29,964 nucleotides of DNA from a virus. The stretch spans positions 1 through 29,964 of the IMG/VR virus record IMGVR_UViG_3300038439_000017. One strand, written 5' to 3'. A model generated the notes under the pieces. That model was not told the DNA's origin. It was given only the letters and a program-made list of their open reading frames with translations, and did no database searches. This document shows positions 1 through 8,345 of this stretch, in pieces. The position numbers and the translations under genes were made by a program. Position 1 is the stretch's first letter; the number at the start of each line of letters is the position of its first letter.

Positions 1-1355
1 ACGTCGAGTCCGACAATGTCAAATAAATCCACCGCAAATTGCAATTCGGGCCGGCTCTCTATTTTTACGGACGGAAATGGATGCAGAGTGTTGAGAAATT
101 GTCCGAGCACCAGCGCATAATCCAGCGCCACGTTTGCGCTCTGCTGCCATTTCTGGTCAAGCACAAATTCGCGCGGCTCTGCTACAGTTGTCGTGTTTTC
201 TGGATATGTTGCGTCCGAGACATTCTCCTCATACAGCGCAATGCCTTTTATCTTCCGCATGGTCACATAAAAATCAACCGTATCGTTATTGGTTATCGCC
301 ATGATCGCATTATCGCCAAAATCGGTCACGAGAATCGAGCAAAAAGCCGTCTTATTCGTTCCTGTTCCGTCTGAATTTGTGTTTGCGAGAAAATCGTCTG
401 TCGCTACTGGCTGCAATACTGTTTTCGCCGAAACAGGCACGTTGTTGTATGTATAATTCGCCCCGATATACTTCGTAGTTCCCGCGGAAACCAGCAATGG
501 ATCGCCGATCACCGAATAAATGACCCCGGAAGCCGCCGCCTTGAGTGGTTTTATTTTTAACCGTGTCACATTCCTGCGGTTGACATACGGCTGCGGATTA
601 TTGACATCCTTTAGAAGTACCGCCTGCGTTAGATCTGCGACAGCCGCAGGCGCGGAGTTGCGATCAATAAATCTGGCATTGCCGTTCGCCGCGATAAAAA
701 ATAAACCCAAAAATGAATTCGACACATCCTCCAACTCGCTCCATGCAAGTTTATTTCCGCTCGACCAGTGATATGGAATCGTGCTGGTTGAACTGTCAAT
801 ATTCCTGCCCCAGCGGTACGGCCAATTCACGGCAGTCAAAATATTTCCTATGATCGTAGTGATCGTTTGTCCCTCCGACACCGCAAATCTCGCGGTATAC
901 GAGCGTAAAAAACGCCCGCCGTCCTCGATCTCGAGCTCCACATACGCATCACCGCCATAGCCATATGGACGAATATCCACGATCACACCGCGGAAAAACG
1001 GTTTTATAACTCCGGTTGCCTGATCCTTGACGCGGATTTTTACCTCGGGCCCGTACGTTACATATGGAAAGAGCGGACTGGCTGAGTTCCATCCGTCATA
1101 ACGTCCGTCGTTATTACGCAGTTTAATAATGCAACGCCCAGGCGGGATGGTCTCAAAACCCTGTCCAACGCTTTTTAGCATTCGTTTGCGTCCGCGCTCA
1201 ACGGAAATATAAAACATACGACTGGCTTCATTTGAGCCGTCAAAGCGATAATCCCTGTCCCAGTCTATTTCGACCGCCCAGGACAATAACCCGGTCGCCG
1301 CGCTCTCGCCGTATTTCGTGCCGTCGCCGTACTTAAAAGTCCCGTATAGCGCCAT
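1..1355 (-). CDS. Tail-tip/baseplate protein, partial (runs off left edge)
   Basis: The minus-strand frame is open from the ATG at 1355 to the window edge with no stop, giving at least 451 residues; the C-terminus is missing. The start overlaps the tape-measure stop as TAATG, so translation is probably coupled. The N-terminus is rich in aromatic and beta-type sequence (starts MALYGTFKYGDG) and contains an R-N-N-D-G-R-Y-D-G segment near residue 85. Genes directly downstream of the tape measure in siphoviruses normally encode the distal tail protein or the tail-associated baseplate hub, and this assignment rests mainly on that position. I see no enzymatic motif. Exact role uncertain. Confidence 0.6.
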   Translation of the reverse strand, partial: MALYGTFKYGDGTKYGESAATGLLSWAVEIDWDRDYRFDGSNEASRMFYISVERGRKRMLKSVGQGFETIPPGRCIIKLRNNDGRYDGWNSASPLFPYVTYGPEVKIRVKDQATGVIKPFFRGVIVDIRPYGYGGDAYVELEIEDGGRFLRSYTARFAVSEGQTITTIIGNILTAVNWPYRWGRNIDSSTSTIPYHWSSGNKLAWSELEDVSNSFLGLFFIAANGNARFIDRNSAPAAVADLTQAVLLKDVNNPQPYVNRRNVTRLKIKPLKAAASGVIYSVIGDPLLVSAGTTKYIGANYTYNNVPVSAKTVLQPVATDDFLANTNSDGTGTNKTAFCSILVTDFGDNAIMAITNNDTVDFYVTMRKIKGIALYEENVSDATYPENTTTVAEPREFVLDQKWQQSANVALDYALVLGQFLNTLHPFPSVKIESRPELQFAVDLFDIVGLD

Positions 1356-3226
1356 TAGAGATGCCCGTTTGCCTTGGCTTTTTGTATCATTTCGAGAAAC
1401 AGCGGATAGAGTCTGTTGACCGCCTCGCTCTCATCCCCAAACGAGATCCCGGGCGAGTAGGTCACATGAAAACTGTTCCCGCCGCCGCCAAACCCGCCCA
1501 CAGAAGCCGGCGAGGCATTGACGCCGGCAGGGGTCACCGCGAACCGTTCACCGCTCGTCAGCAGAAGTGGATAGGTATCGTCTGGATACCCGGAGGGAAC
1601 TTCCTCCCAACCCTTCGTTCCCAATGCGCGCCCGCTTCCAGGCCGCACATTTATTGCATTGGTTGTGTTTCGTATAACATTTCTTATTTCATTAAAAATC
1701 GCATCCGCCGTGATTGTTATTTTTTTGCTTTCCAGCCTTGCAATTGCATCACGAAGTTCGAGTGTTTTCCTTGCATATTCTGGCGCGTCTATTATGCCTT
1801 TCTCGTACGAGGCTTTTAGTAGATTTTGAGCGGTTAATGCCTGATAAGTTGCCTCGTCAATTGTTCCCATCGCGCGTGCCAGCGCAAGTTGTCCCTCGGC
1901 GTCCAGTCCAGCGGCGGCAGTCTGTAATAACATGGCTTCCAAAGTGCCTTGAATTGCCAGGGTTACATCATTTTGTTTCTGTTCGTTCTCCGCCAGCTTT
2001 TCGTTTAAATTTATAATTGCGCTGTTTTCGGGCCAGTATCCCCGATTCAATAAATCCTGTTTTTTGGCGGTCAATTTATCATGTTCGGTTTGTAGACCGG
2101 CAAGTTTTTCCTCGTTCTTTTGGTAGCTTTCAAATACCGCCATCGCCCCTTTGACAGCCTCTTTGTCAACCTCAATTAAATCCCCAACCGCATCGGCTGC
2201 GGCAGTTACTGCGCCGGCAGACATCTGAAATTCTGCGTCTAGCGCTCGTTGTTTTTCCAACATTTCCTGGGCTAATGGCAGATATTCCTGCCATCCGGCG
2301 TTCATTGGATCGAGCGTATCTCTTAGATATATAGCTTTTTCATTTAATGTGATCTGCTTATCAACAACCTCGCCAAAAATCCTCCAGCCTTCGAGCGACA
2401 TTGCAAGAAATTCCGCAAAGTCTCCGCCGGTATCGCCAGTTCCTTCCTTGATGCCATTAATAAAATCCAGCCACGTAGCGCCAAGCCGCTCGAATTGTGC
2501 GGCACTGTCATCAGCCAATCCGCCCGCCTTTTCGAGCATTTCGTTGCCAGTTTCAAGCGTTTTATTTAATAGGGCTTGTGTCTTTTCTGCCTTTGTTAAT
2601 TCGTCTTTTGATTTCCCGATGCTTTCAGCGTAGTCTTCGTAAGTGGCGTCCGCATCGATGATAATGCCGAGATTATCAAGAATAAGCGGCGAAGCCCTGC
2701 CGATTCCGCGCACAATATCATCAAACGCCTGTGTGGTGCTAATTCCCATCGCGCGCCCGCGAAATGCTGCAACTTCCATTAAATTTGCGAGTTCATTAGC
2801 GTCCGCACCTAATCCAAGCATCATGGCTTTATTGGCAGAGCCAATAATGTCCATTTCAGAGACCGTGCCTAGAGAGGCTGCTTTAACCTTTTCAACGATT
2901 AAATCCATGTCCCCACCAAGTTGACGAGCCATTTCGTGTCCGGCGTCTTTTAGCCTTTCAAGTTCCGCGCCCTCTTCCGAAAATTTAAAAACCACCACCA
3001 TCGCGCCGACGGCGGCTACAACAAGCGCCAGATACCCTTTTAAAGACTTTAAAGCGACTCCCATACCATCAAAATCTTCGCTTGTGTCATCCGTTGTATC
3101 GCCCGCCCCCTCAACGCTCTCTTCTAGCGCATTAATATCACCGATGGCCGTCTTGAGTTGAGCGGACGCATCATTTTGTAATGATAATATTAATTTAATT
3201 TCTTCTGCGCTAAGTCTGATCGACAT
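1355..3226 (-). CDS. Phage tail tape measure protein
   Basis: This 623-residue protein is the longest uninterrupted tail gene and follows the tail-assembly chaperones, the standard position of the tape measure. The N-terminal third is helical and acidic, with a hydrophobic membrane-type segment near residues 65-82 (LALVVAAVGAMVVVF) as in many tape measures. The region around residues 85-235 (RLKDAGHEMARQLGGDMDLI and following) resembles the TP901-type tape-measure core. Coiled-coil-like Gln/Glu/Lys stretches follow at 365-410. The C-terminus is Gly/Pro-rich. By the usual length rule (about 0.15 nm per residue) the tail would be roughly 90 nm; that is an inference. The start overlaps the end of the frameshifted chaperone by 17 nt. 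Confidence 0.88.
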   Translation of the reverse strand: MSIRLSAEEIKLILSLQNDASAQLKTAIGDINALEESVEGAGDTTDDTSEDFDGMGVALKSLKGYLALVVAAVGAMVVVFKFSEEGAELERLKDAGHEMARQLGGDMDLIVEKVKAASLGTVSEMDIIGSANKAMMLGLGADANELANLMEVAAFRGRAMGISTTQAFDDIVRGIGRASPLILDNLGIIIDADATYEDYAESIGKSKDELTKAEKTQALLNKTLETGNEMLEKAGGLADDSAAQFERLGATWLDFINGIKEGTGDTGGDFAEFLAMSLEGWRIFGEVVDKQITLNEKAIYLRDTLDPMNAGWQEYLPLAQEMLEKQRALDAEFQMSAGAVTAAADAVGDLIEVDKEAVKGAMAVFESYQKNEEKLAGLQTEHDKLTAKKQDLLNRGYWPENSAIINLNEKLAENEQKQNDVTLAIQGTLEAMLLQTAAAGLDAEGQLALARAMGTIDEATYQALTAQNLLKASYEKGIIDAPEYARKTLELRDAIARLESKKITITADAIFNEIRNVIRNTTNAINVRPGSGRALGTKGWEEVPSGYPDDTYPLLLTSGERFAVTPAGVNASPASVGGFGGGGNSFHVTYSPGISFGDESEAVNRLYPLFLEMIQKAKANGHL

Positions 3227-3850
3227 CTAAACTCCAAACATATTCCATGAATTTCACTATGTCTTTGTTCGCGTTCATCCACTTTATCAATCCATCACCG
3301 CTCAAACCGGCATTTGCGCTTTTCCACGCATTGATCGCATTATGAACGTTCAGCAGGTTTTTTATATTGCGCAGCAACTGTATTGGCTGATCGTATAAGC
3401 CGCCTGAAAACGGGGATGTATTAAAGCGTACCCAATCCAAACCAAGCGATAATTCATAAGGCGGAGCAGGCTGGAGCAGGTTTCCATCGTCGTCTTTCAG
3501 TCCCTGTGTCCATCTTGCCGCCGCCTTGATCAGTTTGGGTCGGTTGGCGCGGTAGTAACCTTTTTAACATGATCGCGCACCTGGTCTGCCAGCCACTCCA
3601 CTACATAGGGCTTTAATTCGCCGATCTCTTCAACGGTTACGCCCGTCAAAAAGCCGGCTTTGACAGCGGCGCGGACGGTCTCACCGCGAGTAACCGAAGA
3701 GGCAGAAACGCCCGTACCACCGTCGAATTCTGTATAAGCAAGTTTGGCGGCCTTGATAACCTGTGGTTGATATTCCTCGAACTGCGCCTGTGAAAAATCA
3801 TGCAGATTGATCGTCAGGCCATATTTCGATTTCGTCTCTAAAACATCCAT
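3210..3850 (-). CDS. Tail assembly chaperone, -1 frameshift product (gpGT-like)
   Basis: Ribosomes that slip back one base at the CCCAAAC site (3539-3533) avoid the TGA that immediately follows and enter a second open frame ending at 3210. This gives a longer protein that shares its N-terminus with the short chaperone. The new frame has no stop across the junction (it continues LIKAAARWTQGLKDDDG) and contains the segment seen as a separate ORF at 3440-3210, whose apparent start is only a TTG without a ribosome site. In lambda-like siphoviruses G and GT bind the tape measure and recruit tail-tube subunits. Position between the major tail protein and the tape measure fits exactly. Confidence 0.8.
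3530..3850 (-). CDS. Tail assembly chaperone, short form (gpG-like)
   Basis: Zero-frame protein of 106 residues. I chose the ATG at 3850 because GGAGG lies at the usual distance upstream; an in-frame GTG at 3856 overlaps that ribosome site and is unlikely. The sequence is small and acidic/helical, starts MDVLETKSKYGLTINLHDFS, and ends in TAPTDPN directly at the slippery site. It sits between the major tail protein and the tape measure. No catalytic motif is expected or seen. Confidence 0.78.
   Translation of the reverse strand: MDVLETKSKYGLTINLHDFSQAQFEEYQPQVIKAAKLAYTEFDGGTGVSASSVTRGETVRAAVKAGFLTGVTVEEIGELKPYVVEWLADQVRDHVKKVTTAPTDPN
3533..3539 (-). promoter_or_regulatory. -1 programmed ribosomal frameshift slippery heptamer
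   Basis: On the minus strand the sequence reads C CCA AAC, a canonical X-XXY-YYZ heptamer, and the next zero-frame codon is the stop TGA (3532-3530). After a -1 slip both tRNAs re-pair on CCC and AAA and reading continues CTG ATC AAG into the open downstream frame. Slip site, adjacent stop and genome position all agree with the conserved tail-chaperone frameshift. Confidence 0.85.
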
Positions 3851-3894
3851 AAACACCTCCGTCCTTCCTAATCCCTAATTTCCTAATCCCTGCA

Positions 3895-4902
3895 TCACGG
3901 CACCGCTGCCAATTGATTCACCAGCAGGAAGTCAACGAATTTGGCCGCTGTCCCGTCGTATCCGCACTCAAACGTAATCTTGGAGACGTTCGAGCCTTCG
4001 TCTTCATCGTTCGGCCCGGAAAATGCGCTGTACACGCCGGCCATATCCGCGCGGAAAGTCTCCTTGCTATAAGTGCCGGGTGTTGTCAGGTTATTACCCT
4101 CGATCAACAGGCGGATCTGGCGCGGGGTATTCGCCCGCCACAAGACACGCTCCGCAGCGGTCGCGGCATTGTGCAGCAGGGTAATTTCGAGCGCCGCCTT
4201 CGCCCCGATGAAGTCCATGAAACTGAAATACAAATTACCTTCCCCTGTAAATTGCGCTTTCAGCCCGGTCGTCACCTTGAGCTTCGCCTCGATCCATCCA
4301 TTCACGATCTGGGTCGTTCCTATCGCGCCGCCCACATTATCAATGTACAGCTTGCTCTTGTTGAACAGCATCTCGCTCACGGTCGGGACGCTCAACGCGC
4401 CTGTAAAGGCGGAGACAATCGCCTGCCGGCCCCGCCAGTTCGATTGCAGCATCCAGCCTTCGTTTTTCTTGCCGCTCAGCTCGAAATCAACCACGAACCC
4501 ATACTCGATCTCTTCAACGACCTTGTTGTCTCCGCCTTCGATGGTATAGGTCTTGGTCGCGTTGACATCGCCCGATGGCAGCGGATAGGCATTCACAAAG
4601 CCCGTCCCAACGCCATCCGCCACAGGCGTGACCGTCTTCACGCCCGCCTCCATTACATGTTGGATTTGCTGAAAAGTCGCCTCCACCGCGGGGAACGCCA
4701 GGCTTGCCAGAAGGCTCGGCGTATATTGGCGCGTCGTTATGGCGGAAAACCCGACATTCTCCTCGGGCCTCACCTGCACCCGCTCGTCATTCGGCATCAC
4801 CGCCGGCCCGCGCCAGATCGTGGTAGCAGGAATCGCCGTCCCTGGCGTGGCCTCACGCCCGAGCTGGATTTTTCTTAGGGTCTTTACACCTGAAGTAGCC
4901 AT
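3895..4902 (-). CDS. Major tail (tube) protein
   Basis: This 335-residue protein starts MATSGVKTLRKIQLGREATP, a typical opening for siphovirus tail-tube subunits, which often begin with a short N-terminal stretch mentioning input template values such as PGTAIPA. The rest is beta-rich, without transmembrane segments or enzymatic motifs. It lies between the neck/tail-completion genes and the tail chaperones, the expected slot for the tube protein. Its ATG overlaps the previous stop (TAATG). An antisense frame of 321 codons across it is a shadow and is not annotated. Confidence 0.8.
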   Translation of the reverse strand: MATSGVKTLRKIQLGREATPGTAIPATTIWRGPAVMPNDERVQVRPEENVGFSAITTRQYTPSLLASLAFPAVEATFQQIQHVMEAGVKTVTPVADGVGTGFVNAYPLPSGDVNATKTYTIEGGDNKVVEEIEYGFVVDFELSGKKNEGWMLQSNWRGRQAIVSAFTGALSVPTVSEMLFNKSKLYIDNVGGAIGTTQIVNGWIEAKLKVTTGLKAQFTGEGNLYFSFMDFIGAKAALEITLLHNAATAAERVLWRANTPRQIRLLIEGNNLTTPGTYSKETFRADMAGVYSAFSGPNDEDEGSNVSKITFECGYDGTAAKFVDFLLVNQLAAVP

Positions 4903-5117
4903 TATTTATTCTCCTTCTCTTTCTTTTTCTCTCCCAAATCGCTGCTCTCCCGATTTGGGGTAGATGTCCGCAGGACAGTGGGGGTTTCTTCCTGATACAA
5001 ACCTGTTGCCAGCAGTTTTTCCCTGCCGAATTCCTTTACTTCATTGGCTGAAAGGTCCCTGGCTGGATAGGGGTATTGGAATGCACCCCTGCCGATATAG
5101 ATCAAACCGTTGCTCAT
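4902..5117 (-). CDS. Small hypothetical tail-region protein
   Basis: This protein has 71 residues. The N-terminal half (starts MSNGLIYIGRGAFQYPYPAR) looks like a small structured module with Tyr/Pro content; the last 30 or so residues are Ser/Thr/Lys/Glu-rich (ends in GEKKKEKENK). The C-terminal part is encoded by a palindromic repeat copy (4928-4986), so the tail of this protein may have been created by repeat insertion. It is translationally coupled to the tube gene by a TAATG overlap. I do not recognise the family; position suggests a tail or neck accessory role. Confidence 0.6.
   Translation of the reverse strand: MSNGLIYIGRGAFQYPYPARDLSANEVKEFGREKLLATGLYQEETPTVLRTSTPNRESSDLGEKKKEKENK
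4928..4986 (+). repeat. REP-like double-hairpin element, copy 1 (inside a CDS)
   Basis: The element reads CTCTCCC...GATTTGGGG and then GATGTCCGCAGGACAGTGGGGG, with the same layout as the copies at 9905, 24073 and 27316: a CTCCC/GGGG stem, a second short stem around CG-A/C-GG, and a G-run. It lies inside the small gene 5117-4902 and encodes its C-terminal region. Confidence 0.6.
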
Positions 5118-5127
5118 GCTGAACTCC

Positions 5128-5610
5128 TTACTTCACCATTAGATTGTTGCGCCTGGCGACAACACGGATCTCTTTTGCTATCTCTTCGGGCAGCTTCCTG
5201 GTCTCTTCGTCTGCCACGTCTCGAAACAATGGCCAGCGTCCCTGATGGATGGGGGATTGCCTTTGGCCGTAGGCGTTGCCTCCGATAAAAGGGGCGCCCT
5301 TGCTTCGGTTATTCACCTGGTAGCCGGTATCGCCAAGCGGTTCGATCTTCCATGCATCCACATATTGGTCAGTGCGTCGGTGGGGGATTCCGCCTCCAAA
5401 CCCGTCGCTCGCATAAAAGGCCTGGCGTTGCTTCTTGCTTACCCAGGGAATGGGTCCGCTGGGTTTTGCGCCGCTCTGCTTCATTCTTTTCTGGATCGCC
5501 TGCGCGGTGCGATAGATTTGCAGCCGGCCGATCTTTGGGATCTCATCGCCCAGGTTCTGCAATCCCTGGCGCACCAATTGGCCGTCGACTTTGATGCTAA
5601 GCTGCGTCAT
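5128..5610 (-). CDS. Tail completion / minor tail protein (HK97 gp10-like)
   Basis: The 160-residue protein starts MTQLSIKVDGQLVRQGLQNL. The layout (short N-terminal helix pair with an ALQNLG-type heptad, then a KPSGPIPWVSKKQRQAF segment and an Arg/Trp-rich loop) resembles gp10-like head-tail joining proteins. It sits between the tail-terminator candidate and the small gene before the tube protein, which fits. No catalytic residues are evident. Assignment is by weak pattern and synteny. Confidence 0.6.
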   Translation of the reverse strand: MTQLSIKVDGQLVRQGLQNLGDEIPKIGRLQIYRTAQAIQKRMKQSGAKPSGPIPWVSKKQRQAFYASDGFGGGIPHRRTDQYVDAWKIEPLGDTGYQVNNRSKGAPFIGGNAYGQRQSPIHQGRWPLFRDVADEETRKLPEEIAKEIRVVARRNNLMVK

Positions 5611-5612
5611 GG

Positions 5613-6263
5613 CTAATCGCTCTTGAGAGTGAATAGAAGATGAATAACTTCATGCAGGTATTCCTTGCCGCCGATCGCTATGTCGTCACGGCTGGGTTCA
5701 CCATCAAAAGCAACCTGCTCCCATGTTTCATTCGTATCGTTGTCCATGAGCAAGTCGGAGATTTCCTTCTCCAACAGATCAAGGCGATTAGCCGCCAGCT
5801 TTTCATTCCACCAATAAACCTTGGGCGTCGTGTAGGAATAAATCAATGTCGCCGCGGTGATCGACACATTGGTGGATACGGCGGTCACTACGGCAACCTC
5901 GTAATGCGCGGCATCCTCCACAAAAACTTCATCGCCAATGGCAAAAAGGGAGGTATCAGCCATTTCGATCGCCTTATTGTTTCCAGCCGTGGGGCTATTC
6001 GTGGCTGGTGTTGGATCGTCCGAATACAGCACAAATAAATGCGTATCCAGTTTTATGCCCGAAGACACCCGTGTGACTTGTGCCTGCTTGGATCTTATGG
6101 ATGGCCGTGAGTCCAATGCGACAGTGGCGTACTTTCCCTTGAAGTCTTTGACTATGAAGTCGTAGACCTTTTGCGCGGGCTTGCCTGCGCCTTCGATGGC
6201 AGCGACAAGCAAAGCGCCAAACGCTTCGCGGATCGTCTTTCGGTTCTGAACATCGGCGGCCAT
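5613..6263 (-). CDS. Neck / tail-terminator-like protein
   Basis: This 216-residue protein starts MAADVQNRKTIREAFGALLV. The N-terminal helix followed by beta-rich sequence (VYDFIVKDFKGKYATVALDS) resembles siphovirus tail-terminator (gpU-like) proteins, which cap the tail tube. The long beta-rich middle (residues 80-150) is larger than the usual single-domain terminator. ATG overlaps the upstream stop by one base (TAATG). Function is inferred from position between the head-closure and tail-completion candidates. Confidence 0.55.
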   Translation of the reverse strand: MAADVQNRKTIREAFGALLVAAIEGAGKPAQKVYDFIVKDFKGKYATVALDSRPSIRSKQAQVTRVSSGIKLDTHLFVLYSDDPTPATNSPTAGNNKAIEMADTSLFAIGDEVFVEDAAHYEVAVVTAVSTNVSITAATLIYSYTTPKVYWWNEKLAANRLDLLEKEISDLLMDNDTNETWEQVAFDGEPSRDDIAIGGKEYLHEVIHLLFTLKSD

Positions 6264-6574
6264 TATTTGAGATCTTCCAGGATCAAATGCACAAAGCCTG
6301 CGCTGTCGGCGATAAAGGTTTGCAGTAATTCATGGGGGGTTTCAAGCGCCAGGCGTCTGCGCAATTCAGGATCCACAGGATCCAAAGGCGTGCATTTCAA
6401 ATTACTCAACACGGTGGCCGGCTCGCCTTTCTTGGTTCGTTTGGTGCCGGCGGTAACCGTGGCCATCCGTCGAAAGGAAGTGCTGTTCATCCCCGACTTC
6501 GTCCAATCTGCGCAGGACTTGATCGGGTATTCGTCGCTTCCTACAACCAGGAAATCGCCTTCTCGAATATCCAT
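6263..6574 (-). CDS. Head closure / head-tail joining protein
   Basis: The 103-residue beta-rich protein starts MDIREGDFLVVGSDEYPIKS, which reads like the small SH3-like fold of head-closure (gp16 / gpFII-type) proteins. It is flanked by the connector adaptor (6966-6574) and the tail terminator, in TAATG overlaps on both sides. I see no individual diagnostic motif, so the call is by size, fold impression and gene order. Confidence 0.55.
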   Translation of the reverse strand: MDIREGDFLVVGSDEYPIKSCADWTKSGMNSTSFRRMATVTAGTKRTKKGEPATVLSNLKCTPLDPVDPELRRRLALETPHELLQTFIADSAGFVHLILEDLK

Positions 6575-6966
6575 TATTCGGAGGCCTCCGCCGCAATTGA
6601 GTACCCGTCCTCGCGCGCCAATCCAACCGAGAAGGCGCTCCCGCTTGAACCGCCGTATACGTCGCGCAAGGCTTGTGCCTGTTTAGCCCAGGCATCTGCC
6701 ACTTTGCCCATCTCTTCTTTGCGGGGTCCCACCGTTACATTCGTAACGGACGCCCACATGCGCGCCAGGGCTTCGCACGCGCGCGCCACGCTGCGCATCC
6801 CCATATTGGATTCAGCCGTCAACCACACCGTAATCTCTTCATCCGACAGATTCGTCCAATCCGGGCGCACGCCAACCCCTGAAACCGTATCGCCCAATTC
6901 AAGGCGTATCTTAGAGATGGCAAGCAGGGTCTCGTCCGTGGATGCGAGATTGTAGGTAAAGGTCAC
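6574..6966 (-). CDS. Head-tail connector / adaptor protein
   Basis: This 130-residue mostly helical protein starts at a GTG (6966) with AGGT upstream. The pattern of an N-terminal region reading TLLAISKIRLELGDT, a DEEI segment and then long Ala-rich helices (residues 60-105) is typical of gp6/gp15-like adaptor proteins that dock on the portal. Similar phage proteins often contain RLELGDT near the N-terminus. Gene order (after capsid genes, before head closure) supports it. Confidence 0.65.
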   Translation of the reverse strand: MTFTYNLASTDETLLAISKIRLELGDTVSGVGVRPDWTNLSDEEITVWLTAESNMGMRSVARACEALARMWASVTNVTVGPRKEEMGKVADAWAKQAQALRDVYGGSSGSAFSVGLAREDGYSIAAEASE

Positions 6967-6974
6967 GGCATTAC

Positions 6975-7199
6975 CTATGCTTTCTTTGCTTTGCTTGTCT
7001 TGTCAGCGACTGCCTGCGCCGGCTGGGCAGTGGCTTGCGCTTCAGGAAGTACTCCCGCTTCTGTTTCGTCAGGAACAGATTGTGAAACGGCAGGTCCAAC
7101 GCCTGCAGAAGCGGAAGCATTGATCACTTTACCGTTCGCATCGTGCTGGGTCTTTTTGTCTGCGGATAAATAAGCGCCGCCGATTACAGTTTCAGCCAT
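6975..7199 (-). CDS. Small Ala-rich hypothetical virion-region protein
   Basis: This 74-residue protein starts MAETVIGGAYLSADKKTQHD, with GAGGTG as the ribosome site. The C-terminal half is low-complexity Ala/Gln/Pro/Lys (ends KTSKAKKA) and probably disordered. It lies between the major capsid gene and the connector genes and is preceded by a strong hairpin at 7230-7260. I do not recognise a family; a virion accessory or linker function is only inferred from position. Confidence 0.6.
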   Translation of the reverse strand: MAETVIGGAYLSADKKTQHDANGKVINASASAGVGPAVSQSVPDETEAGVLPEAQATAQPAQAVADKTSKAKKA

Positions 7200-7229
7200 A
7201 GTTACACCTCGTAAGTAGTTAATTCAGGG

Positions 7230-7260
7230 AGAGCCGACACATTCAATACGTGTCGGCTCT
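7230..7260. terminator. Intercistronic hairpin downstream of the major capsid gene
   Basis: An 11-bp perfect inverted repeat (AGAGCCGACAC / GTGTCGGCTCT, loop of 9) lies between the capsid stop and the next ribosome site. The T-rich run (TTATTTATT) is on the plus-strand side, so it is not a textbook minus-strand terminator. For leftward late transcripts it more likely acts as a 3'-end stabiliser or partial attenuator that raises capsid mRNA relative to downstream genes. Confidence 0.6.
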
Positions 7261-7274
7261 TATTTATTGGATTG

Positions 7275-8333
7275 TCAGGTGATCGCGGGGTCGGCATATG
7301 TGGCGTTTGCGAAGTACAGGATCGCACCGTTCGTGCGGGTCCATACGCCGATGCCAAACTCAGATTCCAGGAATTGGGCGTACAGCGGGTAAGCGCTGTT
7401 GGTAGCCGCAATGCGCAATCCTTGCAGGTTTTCATTGTCACGCTGACGGAAAGCCAAAGGTTTGTTCGGCGAGGCAGAGTCCCACACATACACATAGTTC
7501 GCAATGGCCCAGGACTTCACCCAGATCTCAGCGCCGCCGAAGATACCGATCGCTCGGTTATCCAGCCGGCTGATGTCCAGTGTTTGTCCAGGGGTGTCGC
7601 TGTTGCGATAGATGATGCGGGGATCGGGATACGCAACAAAACCGGTCAACGCGCGCGTGGCGGCCTCGTCGGTCTTGCTGATCGCAACCCTCACTGCGCC
7701 GCCGTGCCCATGCTCGATCACATCATTGATGATCGCAGTTAGGAAGGCGGCAGTCAAAGAGGCCTCTCCCACGTAGTGTGTGTGGGTTGCGCCGTCAAAG
7801 GCTTCACCGTTTGGCCCGTTCGGGATTGACGCGCTGTCGGCATTGACGAATCGCTTGATCGCCAGGTCAACGTTATCCACCAGATGATCGCGGTGCGTGT
7901 AGTTCGCGGAAAGGTAGATCGCTTTCTTTAGGTCGCGTTGGATCGCGCGTAAATGGGCTTGCTCAGCGGCAAGGAAAGCGGTCGCCAGGTCTGCCGGCGT
8001 GTGGGTTTGCAGCCACTTCTCGGTCCAGCCAATGGGGAACTGGAAGAGCTTGAGAGGGAAGCCCACGGTCGCTCCAGTCAGCGGGCGTTGTGTGGGACCG
8101 CGACCGTATTCATCCACCTCGATCATCTCACCGTCGGCGCTTGTGCCGTACAGTCGTTGACGATCGGTGGTGACTTCGCACATGTCGCTCATCATCTCTG
8201 TGACGATGGCGTTATGCGCGGCAACATCTGAATTCAACACGGCTTGGATGGTGTCCAAGCCATATTCGGCTGCGCTCTGGAAACGAGCGGCCAGCAAACT
8301 TGCAATATCAAGGGTACCGGTTACTGTGGTCAT
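7275..8333 (-). CDS. Major capsid protein
   Basis: The 352-residue protein starts MTTVTGTLDIASLLAARFQS with AAGGAG upstream. It has the composition of an HK97-fold capsid subunit: a helical N-arm, then a spine-helix-like segment near residues 118-140 (LATAFLAAEQAHLRAIQRDL), and a mixed alpha/beta C-terminal half with many aromatic strands (WVKSWAIANYVYVWDSAS). Position after scaffold and decoration genes and before connectors is characteristic. The preceding decoration gene is 12 bp away. I cannot assign a precise capsid family. Confidence 0.8.
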   Translation of the reverse strand: MTTVTGTLDIASLLAARFQSAAEYGLDTIQAVLNSDVAAHNAIVTEMMSDMCEVTTDRQRLYGTSADGEMIEVDEYGRGPTQRPLTGATVGFPLKLFQFPIGWTEKWLQTHTPADLATAFLAAEQAHLRAIQRDLKKAIYLSANYTHRDHLVDNVDLAIKRFVNADSASIPNGPNGEAFDGATHTHYVGEASLTAAFLTAIINDVIEHGHGGAVRVAISKTDEAATRALTGFVAYPDPRIIYRNSDTPGQTLDISRLDNRAIGIFGGAEIWVKSWAIANYVYVWDSASPNKPLAFRQRDNENLQGLRIAATNSAYPLYAQFLESEFGIGVWTRTNGAILYFANATYADPAIT

Positions 8334-8345
8334 GTCATCAGCTCC

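Noticed and set aside
39-374. Plus-strand ORF at the left edge
   Set aside because: Antisense to the partial tail-tip gene, which is open across the whole 1355 bp; Cys/Arg/His-rich shadow.
3913-4878. 321-codon plus-strand ORF over the major tail gene
   Set aside because: It is the codon-aligned antisense of a well-placed tail gene, has no ribosome site or recognisable domain, and Arg/His-rich composition typical of shadow frames. Kept as a caution for the intein argument.
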